This document shows, piece after piece, positions 34,516-45,570 of a stretch of DNA of 64,000 bases. Source of the stretch: Brachycybe producta (lineage: Eukaryota; Arthropoda; Diplopoda; Playtdesmida; Andrognathidae); NCBI GenBank assembly GCA_036925085.1, contig JAUPFP010000011.1:3778797-3842796 (forward strand), given 5' to 3'. Each line of letters starts with the position of its first letter. The first letter of the stretch is position 1. The notes under the pieces were generated by a model. That model made no database searches. It was given only the letters and a program-made list of their open reading frames with translations, and had not been told where the DNA came from. Both the position numbers and the translations under genes were made by a program.

Positions 34516-35454
34516 ACAAGGGATTCAAGGAACCCTATAGACCTTTGTTGCATCGTAGTATTGGGGGGGGGTCAAAATATGATAGCTGATTTACGATCTC
34601 TTTTACTTTTTATTTAATTCAATTTGTTATTCTAGTTTTTAATTAATTAAGATTACTGTTCTAAGTTTTATTTAATTCTTTTACTCTTCTAGTTTTTATT
34701 TAACTGAAATTTGTCTATTTTTTTATTAATTTTTTCTTTTACTTTTTATTTAACTCAATTTGCTACTCTAGTTTTAATTCATTAACATTATTGTTCAATT
34801 TCTTACAAAACTAGAATATTAAGAAGCATATGCATAAATATATATAATTTATATTTTTAACTGTACTGGTACAATGTTAAGCTATGAGAATCATAACACA
34901 TGACGTGTATTGTACTGGAAGAGAGGGCAAAAGGGGTCTTTTTGTTTTAGATTGAGGGTTAGAATATGACAATAGTGTGATAAGTAAATATCTGATGTGA
35001 CTCACAACATAAAATGAATTTATATCTACTTTTCTTCTATAGAAGAAGAAAAATAGATTTAAATTCATTTTATTATTTACATTAAACGATTAAAAATAGT
35101 TCCAGTTAATTTAAAATTACGAAAATAAATAGGTAGCATCCTTGCAGAGTGTAGATTCATTTAGAAGTTAGTTGATTATTCTAGGTGGCCCCGTTCCCGA
35201 GTTATATCGCCCAGAACGTTTCGTCGAAAATTAATCATAATTAATAAACTACAGTATGAATTGATTTGATTTTGTAGTATGTTCATCGGCGCATGTCCAA
35301 CGTGCATAATGCAAAAAACCGCATTAAAATATCTCTATCCGTTCTGGTGAAATAACGCCCAGAAGCACACACACACACACACAAAAGCCTTTTTGCACGA
35401 TCCTATAGTCCCTTTGTGCTCTGCTTTGCAGAGCAACAAAGGTCCAAAAACAGC

Positions 35455-35912
35455 CATTAAAATGCTCGTAAAAATACGTAAAAAACAACAGAAAAAATAA
35501 GCACGTGCGCCAATGTGTTGGCTTCACTGTGGTTTAATTGTAGTTTTCTTAAATTATTTTTACTAGCATTTTAATGGATTTTTTTTGCTTAACGAGCAGG
35601 TACTCAATGGGGTTTAACATACGAGTTAGAAATTCGCGATTTTGAAATAGTTTTTAAAAATAGAACCGCACTTACGAATATTTTCGTCATTCTGTCACGC
35701 GATCAACATATATTAAAGGTGCACATTGCACTTTGAAAACTTAATATTGGACAACTTTAAATATGAAAAATAAACATATTGCCCCGACTGTGTGTATTTA
35801 AAAAATTACATATTTTCTTTAACAGTGAGTCTATATGGGCTCCATAGGAAAACTATGCTAACGCTCTTTGCGGAGATTTCTCGAAGTAATTTTGTGATGT
35901 AGCCTCTTAAGG
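35455..35912. repeat. Foldback family F, right-arm fragment
   Basis: Shares landmarks with 28850-29213 and 32900-33295 and ends at 'aattttgtgatgtagcc' near 35908. Confidence 0.65.
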
Positions 35913-36376
35913 AAACAGATGATCAATAGTGTAAACTGCCATTAGAAGGCAGCACTGTTTCCATTCACAACTAATTTTATTGATTAAAAAAGATGTTGCA
36001 GCATCCCGCAAGAGGGCATTATTTTCACTTCTTTACTTTATATATCTATTTCAACGTTTGTTGGAAGTTTGGGATGGATCACATCTCATGTTGTTGATCT
36101 TAAAATAATATAAAGTGCGTCCCTTTTAGAAGGACTTCCTTTTATGAATTTTTCGCTTCTGCATTTTGTGCATTTTGTGCGATGTTTGTTTTTTTAGTAT
36201 TTTGCATGAGGTCGCCACTATCATTTTTAAGATGGAGGTTACATTAAGATTAATGAAGAAAAACTGTGTTTGTTTGTTTTGTTTTTTAACAAAAGAAAAA
36301 CGTTGTGAATTTGTTTGAATTTATTACTTTTTCTTTTCCAAAACTCAACTATTGATTTTTGTCTTTTCTTCAATAG

Positions 36377-36825
36377 GAGAATTTCAACTATAAGTCTGAT
36401 ATAAAAAAATATTGGTAAGTAGGCTTATACATTGAAATTCATAAAGACTGTTCTATATTTTTATTCGTTTTTTTTTTAAATCTAACATTGTAACTCTTCT
36501 ATTATATAACTTTAATCTAATTTTAACCAAAAACCTAACAGCCCTAACAAAACCATTGCAGTGGCTCCTGATCGAAAACCTTATTCATAGACCTACATTA
36601 TGCCATTACATTATTTTGACAGGAACTGCAGATTGTTGTAAAAGAGAAAAGCGGGTTAAGCAAGGGCTCCTCAATATAGAGGAATATATCATACTTGAAA
36701 ACATTGCTAAAATAGGTCTAACCATTTTCAGCTATATTAAACGGCCATCATTGAAGAAGTATGCAAATTCGATCAAGCATACCAGATCATATTTCCTTGC
36801 GCGCAAGAATATGAGCTCTAATTAA
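36377..36825 (+). other. Possible downstream exon(s), uncertain
   Basis: Two open segments have splice-like borders. 36377-36414 sits between 'cttcaatag' and 'gtaagt' and reads ENFNYKSDIKKYW in phase 0. 36562-36825 begins after an AG and has 87 sense codons before TAA, close in length to the 91-codon last exon of GRL-1, with a basic C-terminus; but its acceptor lacks a good pyrimidine tract and I see no sequence similarity. The two do not join in frame simply. Either could be a GRL-2 end or chance. Confidence 0.25.
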
Positions 36826-36839
36826 ACGCAAACATTCTG

Positions 36840-37300
36840 ACATCACGATTGATATCCATTCCTGGGGGCTTCTTTTTTGTCTTCTTCTTCTTCGGTTTAT
36901 TATATTTAAGATTGTTGATTTAAGATGTCATTTAATTAATTACTGTATAGAAATTTTATTTCATAAAATACAAATAGAACCCAAGTTGTATCTGGAAACT
37001 GATTTCCATAAAGTTATTTTCTAGTGGCATTGTTTATTTTTTAATTTTTGGTAAGAATTTTACGTTTTTTTAAACAAAAAATATGAGTTGCCTACCAGTT
37101 TAAACATAATGAATCTTAGAGGAAAATAAAGGTAATCATGTTCAGTTAACAAAACACTAGGTGGCAGTAGCATGTCTATGAAGTGTTCAAAATTGTCACT
37201 TTATACAGGTTTGGTAAAAAGGTTTGCATTATGAAGAATGAGCGGCCATCTTTGTTTGTCTGGTAACCAATTCAACACATGAGTTCATGAGTATTTTAAA
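36840..37300. other. No feature recognised
   Basis: AT-rich spacer before the Helitron chain; no coding or repeat structure identified. Confidence 0.4.
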
Positions 37301-38335
37301 ACTAGTGGGGTAACCCGTCATAAACGACGGGAGCAAAATTCACTGGAAATTGTGCGCATGCGCGTCGTTTGTTCCTTATTTACTCCTTTCATTTCAATTT
37401 CAGTCACCCCCTCCACATTTCTCTACCCCCTTCTACACTTTCCAACCTTTTCGCCTCTCCAATTTAATATTATGGGGTTCTTGGATGGGGAGTGTGCAAC
37501 ATATAGTTGACCTTGAGAAAAAAAGCCGTTCATTTATTCAAATTTATATAAATTCCGATGTGCTTCAAGGTTTGTACAGCGTTATCACAGACACACACGC
37601 ACACAAACCTGGCATAATATATATATACTAGTGGGATAACCTGTCATATGACGGGAGCAAAATTCACAGGCAATTGTGTGCATGTGCGTCGTTTTTTCCT
37701 TTTTTTACTCATTTCATTTCAATTTCAGTCACCCCCTCCCACTTTTCTCCCACTTTTCTCTCTCTCTCCCTTCTACACTTTCCAAACTTTTCCCCTCACC
37801 CCCTCCCACTTTTCTCTCTCTCTCTCTCCCCAATTCTACACTTTCCAAAGAAAGAGATCAACATATAGTTGACCTTGAGGAAAAAAAACGGTTCATTTAT
37901 TCAAGTTTATATAAATTCCGACGTGCTTCAATGGTTTTTGTTACTCCACACACACACATACAGACCTGGGATATTATTTTATATATACTAGTGGGGTAAC
38001 CCGTCATAAATGACGGAAGCAAAATTCACAGGCAATTGTGCGCATGCGCGACGTTTTTTCCTTTTTTTCTCCTTTCATTTCAATTTCAGTCACCCCTCCC
38101 ACTTTTCTCTCTCTCTCCCCTTCTACACTTTCCAACCTTTTCCCCTCACCCCTTCCCACTTTTCTCTCTCTTCCCCCCTTCTACACTTTCCAAAGGAAGA
38201 GTTCAACAATGTTGACCTTGAGAAGAAAAAAACGGTTCATTTATTCAAATTTATATAAATTCCGCCGTGCTTCAAGGGTTTTGTACAGTTGTTACTCCAC
38301 ACACACACAGAGACCTGGGATATTATATATATAAT
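37301..38335 (-). mobile_element. Chain of three Helitron-like units, head to tail
   Basis: Units start (plus-strand view) with ACTAGTGGGG or a close variant at 37301, 37627 and 37987. Each has the hairpin-forming 'acccgtcat..atgacggg' or a variant of it, a CT-rich body, 'gttgaccttgag' and ends in CA repeats plus 'acctggGATATTA'. The middle units lack the 'catggggttcttggatgg' block, so bodies vary while termini stay. Consistent with repeated insertion into the AT-rich end of the previous unit. Confidence 0.65.
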
Positions 38336-38745
38336 TTTGCCAGGTCTCTGTGTGTGTGTGGAATAACATCGGAATTTATATAAATTTGAATACATGAAGA
38401 AATGAACAGCTTTTTTTTTTCAAGGTCAACTACTGTATATGTTGCACACTCCCCATCCAAGAACCCCATGATATTAAATTGGAGAGAGGAAAAGGTTGAA
38501 AAGTGTAGAGGGGGAGAGAGAGAGAGGGAGAGAAAGAGAGAGAGAAACGTGGAGAGGGGAAAAGTGGAAGGGTGTGCCCAGCATTAGAATTTCTTTTGCT
38601 CAGCTGTTTTATTAACGTCATCAATTTCTAATTGGTTTGTTACTTGGTCTGACGTCATTAAAGGTCGGAGGAAAAGAAATTCTAATGCTGGGCACAATTG
38701 CCTGTGAATTTCGCTCCCGTCATTTATGACGGGTTACCCCACCTG
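38336..38745 (+). mobile_element. Helitron-like unit with hairpin insert
   Basis: Starts TCTCTGTGTGTGTG after 'gccagg' and ends with the hairpin and 'ttaccccacc' at 38745, where it meets the next unit tail-to-tail. Contains the CAGGCAA hairpin element at about 38573-38705. Confidence 0.6.
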
Positions 38746-39085
38746 TCATAAATGACGGGAGCCAAATTCACAGGTAATTGTGTCCTGCCTTAGAATTTCT
38801 TTTCCTCCACCCTTTGATGACATTCATAAAAGGGCTGAGCAAAATAAATTCTTATTCTGGTGTGTGCATGGGCGTCGTTTTTTCCTTTTGTTACTCCTTT
38901 CATTTCAATTTCAGTCACCCCCGCCCACTTTTTCCCCCTCCACGTTTCTCTCTCTCTCTCTCTCTCTCCCCCTCTACACTTTTCAACCTTTTCCCCTCTC
39001 CAATTTAATATCATGGGGTTCTTGGATGGGGAGTGTGTAACATATAGTTGACCTTGAGAAAAAAAAAAGCAGTTCATTTAGGGAG
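38746..39085 (-). mobile_element. Helitron-like unit
   Basis: Opposite orientation to its neighbour; begins 'tgtcataaatgacggga' and retains 'catggggttcttggatgg' and 'gttgaccttgag'. Its microsatellite end is missing and family F sequence follows. Confidence 0.6.
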
Positions 39086-39089
39086 CTTA

Positions 39090-40240
<1,151 letters not shown>

Positions 40241-40589
40241 TTTCTTCTAGCGTCAAAATAGGAGACGATTCTCCACTCAATTTTGCCATTTTCTTTCTAA
40301 CATGGAATTGCTTTACCTTTATCATTTTAACTTGGTAACACCATTCATTCGTTTTCCACCCTCACGTCTACGGTCCGCCTCTCATTTACTCCCATTATTC
40401 AGACGGGTTACGGAAAACATTAAAATTGAAAACATAACCCCAACTTAACCGGTCAACGACGGGGACAATAGCTTGTAATAATATAAACTTACATTATGTC
40501 TCTGCCGTTTTTTATAAAAATCAGTAAATTTAATTGACAATTAATTATTTCACATATCACCATTGAACATACAGTATACTACTACATTT

Positions 40590-40800
40590 ACAACTATAGT
40601 AGTACTCTGCTAGCAGCCAAATAGGCCTATGGTAGAGGGACATAAAAGTCCACATGCAGCATTAAGCACTGTCAAGCACATATAAAAAAACAAAAAAACA
40701 TAAAAAACAAAATGAATAATCTATACAATTGTCAGTCCCACAAAACAAAATTATTCTCATTCAACACTTCCTAAGGAAGAGAGTTCCATTGTCGTATAAT
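40590..40800 (-). pseudogene. CR1-like LINE 3' fragment
   Basis: Matches 14245-14430 ('ctgctagcagccaaataggcc', 'cctaaggaagagagttcca'), covering the 3' end and the last ORF2 codons. Confidence 0.7.
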
Positions 40801-41063
40801 AATAATGTATGTCTTATAATAATGTATGTAGGTAAACAGGATGGAGAAAAGAATTGAATTTGATAAACCAGGCCAATGATGTGTTTTTCGTGTATGAAAT
40901 AATTTTTAAAAAATACTATCTCAAAGTGAATTCGGAAAACTAGGCTAAAATTCATTTCGAACTATGGAAAGAATCTTAGAAACAACATTATGAAAAATTT
41001 CAAACTGTTTTCAAAACTAGATTGCGTAAAAAAATTTGCTGAATGTTTTTTTCGTGGGAATAT

Positions 41064-41205
41064 TGTGACGGATCTATTTCAGACACTAAGCGAGTTTTCA
41101 CTCATATCTTAAGTGGTTGGCTAGGTCACTTATTCTACCTGGCCTGGGAGGACTAGGCCAATATAATACCTATTTGACATCCTCACTAGTCTTCAATAAA
41201 AATAA
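41064..41205. repeat. LTR-family-2 fragment
   Basis: Begins TGTGACGGATC and shares 'cgagttttcactcatat', 'gttggctaggtcac' and 'ggcctgggaggactag' with 27019-27160. Truncated. Confidence 0.55.
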
Positions 41206-41404
41206 TTGAAAATATGGTCCACATTTTTGATTTTTCTAATGACACTTCATGAAAAACTATCTTCGCCTTTTTCAAACTGTCATAAAAAGTTTATTTTTAA
41301 AGCATGAAAAACATTTTAAAAAACTTTTATAAAGTTTTTTCTGAAAAACGTTGACTTCAAAAAATATAAATTTTCTCAAAATCGCGGGTTTGGAGAAGAG
41401 AGCT

Positions 41405-43740
41405 CCTATAGAAGATAAAGCTAGGCACAAATTGAGACACAAATGATGCGTGTGAAACGACCTGACATGAGTGCCATGAAAAGAACACGCCCCACACTTA
41501 GCGTGGTGATTCGCATATTGCTACGCGTTCAAACAACTTGACTATGACCATGAATTTTTTTGCAAAAATTGCCTAAAAACACCTCTTGAATACGACACAT
41601 CGTTCACAGGGCACGAGAAACTGCATCTCGAGCACAGCGCCACGCGTCTGTAAACAAGACGCAAGCTGTGCTGTGTAGCACCACATAATAAAGAGAACAA
41701 CAGAAGGGAAACTGAGCAATTAAGTTGTGACAAGAATTTTTCTGCGCATGTGCGGCGCTGCCGCACATTGAAATGTATTACTTTCACATATGCAGTAATA
41801 CCACAGAATAAGGATATATACAGAAGGGAAACTGAGCCATTATCTTGTGACAGAATTTTTCTGCGCATGTGCGGCGGTGCCCCAGAATTTTAGTCACTAT
41901 TATGTCGTGATGCAGTTGCCGCCATTTTGAAATGTATTACATTTTGATTTGTGTTCATCTGTGGCAACAGCAATGATTCAAAAGTTAGCAAATTGTAAAA
42001 ATATAAAAGTTGAAAAATTTTAAATTAAAATTGTGTTTATAAAGTTTAATATTTCTCATGTGTTTATTTTACATAATAATAAAACTGAAATTTAAAAATA
42101 AAATTAAAAACTAAAATTTAAAAATAGAATTCAAACCTAAAATTTAAAAATAGAATTCAAACCTAAAATTTAAAAACGAAATTTAAAAATGAAATTAAAA
42201 ACTGAAATTTAAAAATAAAATTAAAAACTGAAATTTAAAAATAGAATTCAAACCTAAAATTTAAAAACTAAATTAAAACCTGAAATTTAAAAATAAAATT
42301 AAAAACAGAAATTTTAAAATAAAATTAAAAACAGAAATTTTAAAATAAAATTAAAAACAGAAATTTTAAAATAAAATTAAAAACTAAAATTTAAAAATAA
42401 AATTTAAAAATAAAATTAAAAAATAAAATTTAAAACTGAAATTTAAAAATAAAATTTAAAAATAAAATTTAAAAATAAAATTTAAAAATAAAATTTAAAA
42501 ATAAAATTTAAAAATAAAATTTAAAAATAATATTTAAAAATAAAATTTAAAAATAAAATTAAAAAATAAAATTTAAAACTGAAATTTAAAAACAAAATTA
42601 AAAACTGAAATTTAAAAATAAAATTCAAAACTAAAATTTAGAAACAAAATTTAAAAATGAAATTAAAAACTGAAATTTAAAAATGAAATTAAAAACTAAA
42701 ATTTAAAAATAAAATTAAAAACTGAAATTTAAAAATAAAATTTAAAAATAAAATTAAAAACTAAAATTTAAAACTGAAATTTAAAAACAAAATTAAAAAC
42801 TGAAATTTAAAAATAAAATTAAAAACTGAAATATAAAAATAAAATTAAAAACTAAAATTTAAAAATAAAATTTAAAAATAAAATTAAAAATAGAATTCAA
42901 AACTAAAATTTAGAAATGAAATTAAAAACTGAAATTTAAAAATGAAATTAAAAACTGAAATTTAAAAATAAAATTAAAAACTGAAATTTAAAAATAAAAT
43001 TAAAATTAGAATTCAAAACTAAAATTTAGAAACGAAATTAAAAACTGAAATTTATTTAAAAAAATAAAAACTGAAATTTAAAAATAACATTTATTCAAAA
43101 AATAATCTGAATAAAAAAATTACATTTATCATTTTATGTTAATTACATATACTTTTATTAATTAAGATTAAAACGATTTGAATTTGATTATTCATTTCGA
43201 TATTCATTTTCTTCAAAATATTTTTTCTTCTTCAAATTTTTCACATTTAAAAAGTATTTGTTTCCTCCTTATGTTTCCATTTAATCTTATGAATAACACA
43301 AAACAACCAAACATAGTAATACATTTCAAAATGGCGGCCATCAAGTAACCGGTTAAAATAAGAGAAGCTTTCAGTCCAAGGTCATGAAATTCTGTCACAG
43401 CAATTTCAAAGGGGCCACACGAGAGTTTCCCTTCTGTATATATCCTTATTCTGTGGTAATACATTCCACAGTTATCAAGTAACTGGTTAAAATAAGAGAA
43501 GCTTTCAGTCCAAGATCATAAAATTCTGTCACAGCAACTTCAAAGGCGCCGCAGGAGAGTTTCCCTTCTATTGTTCTCCTTATTCTGTGGTAGCGCCGTG
43601 TTATTAATTTACGCGGTCCTATTAATTTTCGTTAGTTACAAAAGAGCGTCCTATGCTGTTTGCCTCACACACATCAAACGCGTCTCAATTTGCGTTTATC
43701 TTTATAGCCACGAACGCGCGCCATATGTACATTTTCTGTA
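41405..43740. repeat. Large inverted-repeat element with AT-rich core
   Basis: Left blocks 'aattgagacacaaatg' (41431) and 'acagaagggaaactgag' (41698 and 41820) recur inverted at the right, as 'gagagtttcccttct' (43421 and 43555) and 'catcaaacgcgtctcaattt' (43673). The core, 42060-43100, is a degenerate minisatellite of AAATTTAAAAATAAAATTAAAAACTG-like units. No protein recognised; foldback-type DNA. Confidence 0.6.
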
Positions 43741-43830
43741 GTGACGTAACTATGGTTTATTATGAAGTTATTATGAAGCCCTGTTGAGGAAATAAAATAT
43801 TTTTTTATCTCGTCGGGACGAGGTACTAAG

Positions 43831-44136
43831 TCGTCTGAACGAAATCCTAAGTCGGGTCAGGATCAAAGGATGAACAGATGAACATTGCGGGGAACTCTAA
43901 AACCCGAAACAAAATGCATATGGGGGGGGGGTGGTGGTGCAGTCCGGTGCCAGTCCCGCAGAATGTACAAGAAATCACTTGATGTGATTTAAAAATTGAT
44001 TATGTTGTTCTGCACACAAGTTAGTGGAGTGTTCAGCCAATTCTATATGCATTCTGTTTCAGGTTTTAGAGTTACCCCACAATGTTCATCTGTTCTTCCT
44101 TTGATCCTGACCCGACTTAGGATTTCGTCCAGACGA
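43831..44136. repeat. Inverted repeat with about 90-bp arms
   Basis: Left arm 43831-43920 ('cctaagtcgggtcaggatc', 'ggatgaacagatgaacatt') and its complement at about 44046-44136 flank a centre with a G-run and 'cagtccggtgccagtcccg'. Pieces of the same arm occur at 7851-7900 and about 9125-9155. Confidence 0.7.
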
Positions 44137-44290
44137 CAAATTCACCTAAAATATATTTTACGTAAAGTAACCTTCATCTAAATGTGTTTTTTTTTCTAAT
44201 TCATTTCACCTAAACAAATTTACCTAAATACAGTTCACCTAAACCATACAGAAAATAAGTTTAGAGTTTTAGGTGAACAACTTTAGATGA
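44125..44290. repeat. Small strand-switching TTCACCTAAA repeat
   Basis: Units 'ttcacctaaa', 'tttacctaaa' and 'ttcacctaaacc' are followed after a short core ('ccatacagaaaataag') by 'tttaggtgaacaa'. This is the same architecture as the GCCCTAAA elements, with a different motif. Confidence 0.55.
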
Positions 44291-44334
44291 AGTGTCGTAG
44301 AACCTTATTTACCATTTGTTCAGTTTAGCACACA

Positions 44335-44884
44335 TAAGGAGTGTGTGTCATTTGCCCTAAAGACACTTGCCATAAAAATATTTGCCCTAAAACCATTTGC
44401 CTTAAAGGTACATTTGCCCTAAAGAGACATTTGTCCTAAAACCATTTCCCCATAAGAGACATTTGCCCTAAAACCATTTGCCCTGAATGGACGTTTGCCC
44501 ATAATCACTAGTATAAATATGTCATTTGGCATTTTTTGCACGCCTGCGGCACGCAGAATTTATTTAAAATACTCCACCGAAAGATACTAAACCGTAGGAA
44601 AAGAGAACAAAAAAGTGGTGTTAGGGCAAATGTCCTTTATGGCAAATTGTTCTACTCCAAAAGTCCCTTTAGGGCAAAAATGGTTTTTGATCAAATGGTT
44701 TTAGGGCAAGTGTCTTTATGAAAAATGTCTACTGTATATGGCCACATAAGATACTAAACCGTACAAAAAGAGAGAGAGAGAGAGAGAGAGAGCAAAAAAG
44801 TGGTTTTAGGCAAATGTCCATTAAGGCAAATTGTTCTACTCCAAAAGTCCCTTTAGGGCTAAAATGGTTTTAGGCCAAATGGCT
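44335..44884. repeat. Strand-switching GCCCTAAA minisatellite (copy E), interrupted
   Basis: TTTGCCCTAAA-type units to about 44500; a core containing 'tttgcacgcctgcgg' and 'actccaccgaaagatacta'; then TTTAGGGCAAA-type units. The LTR retrotransposon is inserted in the right arm, which resumes at 54264 ('ggctttagggcaagtgtc'). Confidence 0.75.
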
Positions 44885-45024
44885 TGTAACACCCTGTAAA
44901 TCGTGATCCCGCCAAAACCATAGCCCGGGGGGTAAACAACTCTCAACCGTCCCTCCCTCCTCTCTGACTCACCTTTCTGACTCATGCCCAAGCGGCGGAT
45001 TGATACATAAAGGACCATGGTCAC

Positions 45025-45072
45025 TTGGACCTGGTTACACCTTGCAGGTGTACACAGGTCCAAGGTATAAAA
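45025..45072 (+). promoter_or_regulatory. LTR palindrome and TATA box
   Basis: An imperfect palindrome of about 39 bp (TTGGACCTG...CAGGTCCAA) ends 2 bp before TATAAAA (45066-45072). GACCATGGTC sits just upstream. The palindrome is kept in the solo LTRs, so it is probably a functional U3 or core-promoter feature. The 3' LTR repeats it at 53718-53765. Confidence 0.75.
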
Positions 45073-45204
45073 GGACCATGTTCCTCTTTGTTCCTCAGTT
45101 CTTTCCTTTGCCTGTTTTTGCGATACATTCCAAATCATGGGCCTGAGGATTTCCAGTTAGTATTTTACTATTCACCCTTGTATCTGTACTTCTTACAAGG
45201 AATG

Positions 45205-45210
45205 AATAAA
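45205..45210 (+). terminator. LTR polyadenylation signal AATAAA
   Basis: About 140 nt after the TATA box, the expected spacing for R-region processing. The 3' LTR copy at 53898-53903 would be the one used for the transcript end. Confidence 0.7.
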
Positions 45211-45570
45211 AGTGTTGTAACAAGAAGTAGCGTTGTCTCTATGCTTATGTAAATAACTTCTCTTCAGAGGCCGGAGGTTTCATAGGGCAGGAGCTATACG
45301 ATTCTCAGCAGCTACAACATCTTCTCTAGTCGGAATACCGATGGAGAAGATGTATATCAGCATCAACCGGAAGAGAGAGAGATGGCCGCCACTCTCCTGC
45401 ATTGATTTCACCCCCATGCAGAAGAGTGACTTCAATCTATCTCCATCCAGCTCTCTCTACAGCTCGGATCTTCTCTGTGCAGGTGTCATACTGCTCAGAG
45501 AAGAAACGAAAAGTAGAAAATGTCATCTAAAGGTTGGTAATAAAATATTGGTTGATGTCAAAAGCTCACA

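Larger units (their letters stand above)
44885..45570 (+). repeat. 5' LTR
   Basis: Begins TGTAACACC and ends AAGCTCACA. Promoter and polyadenylation signals are listed separately. Solo copies occur at 532-1192 and 9663-10369, a truncated one at 58723. Confidence 0.95.
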
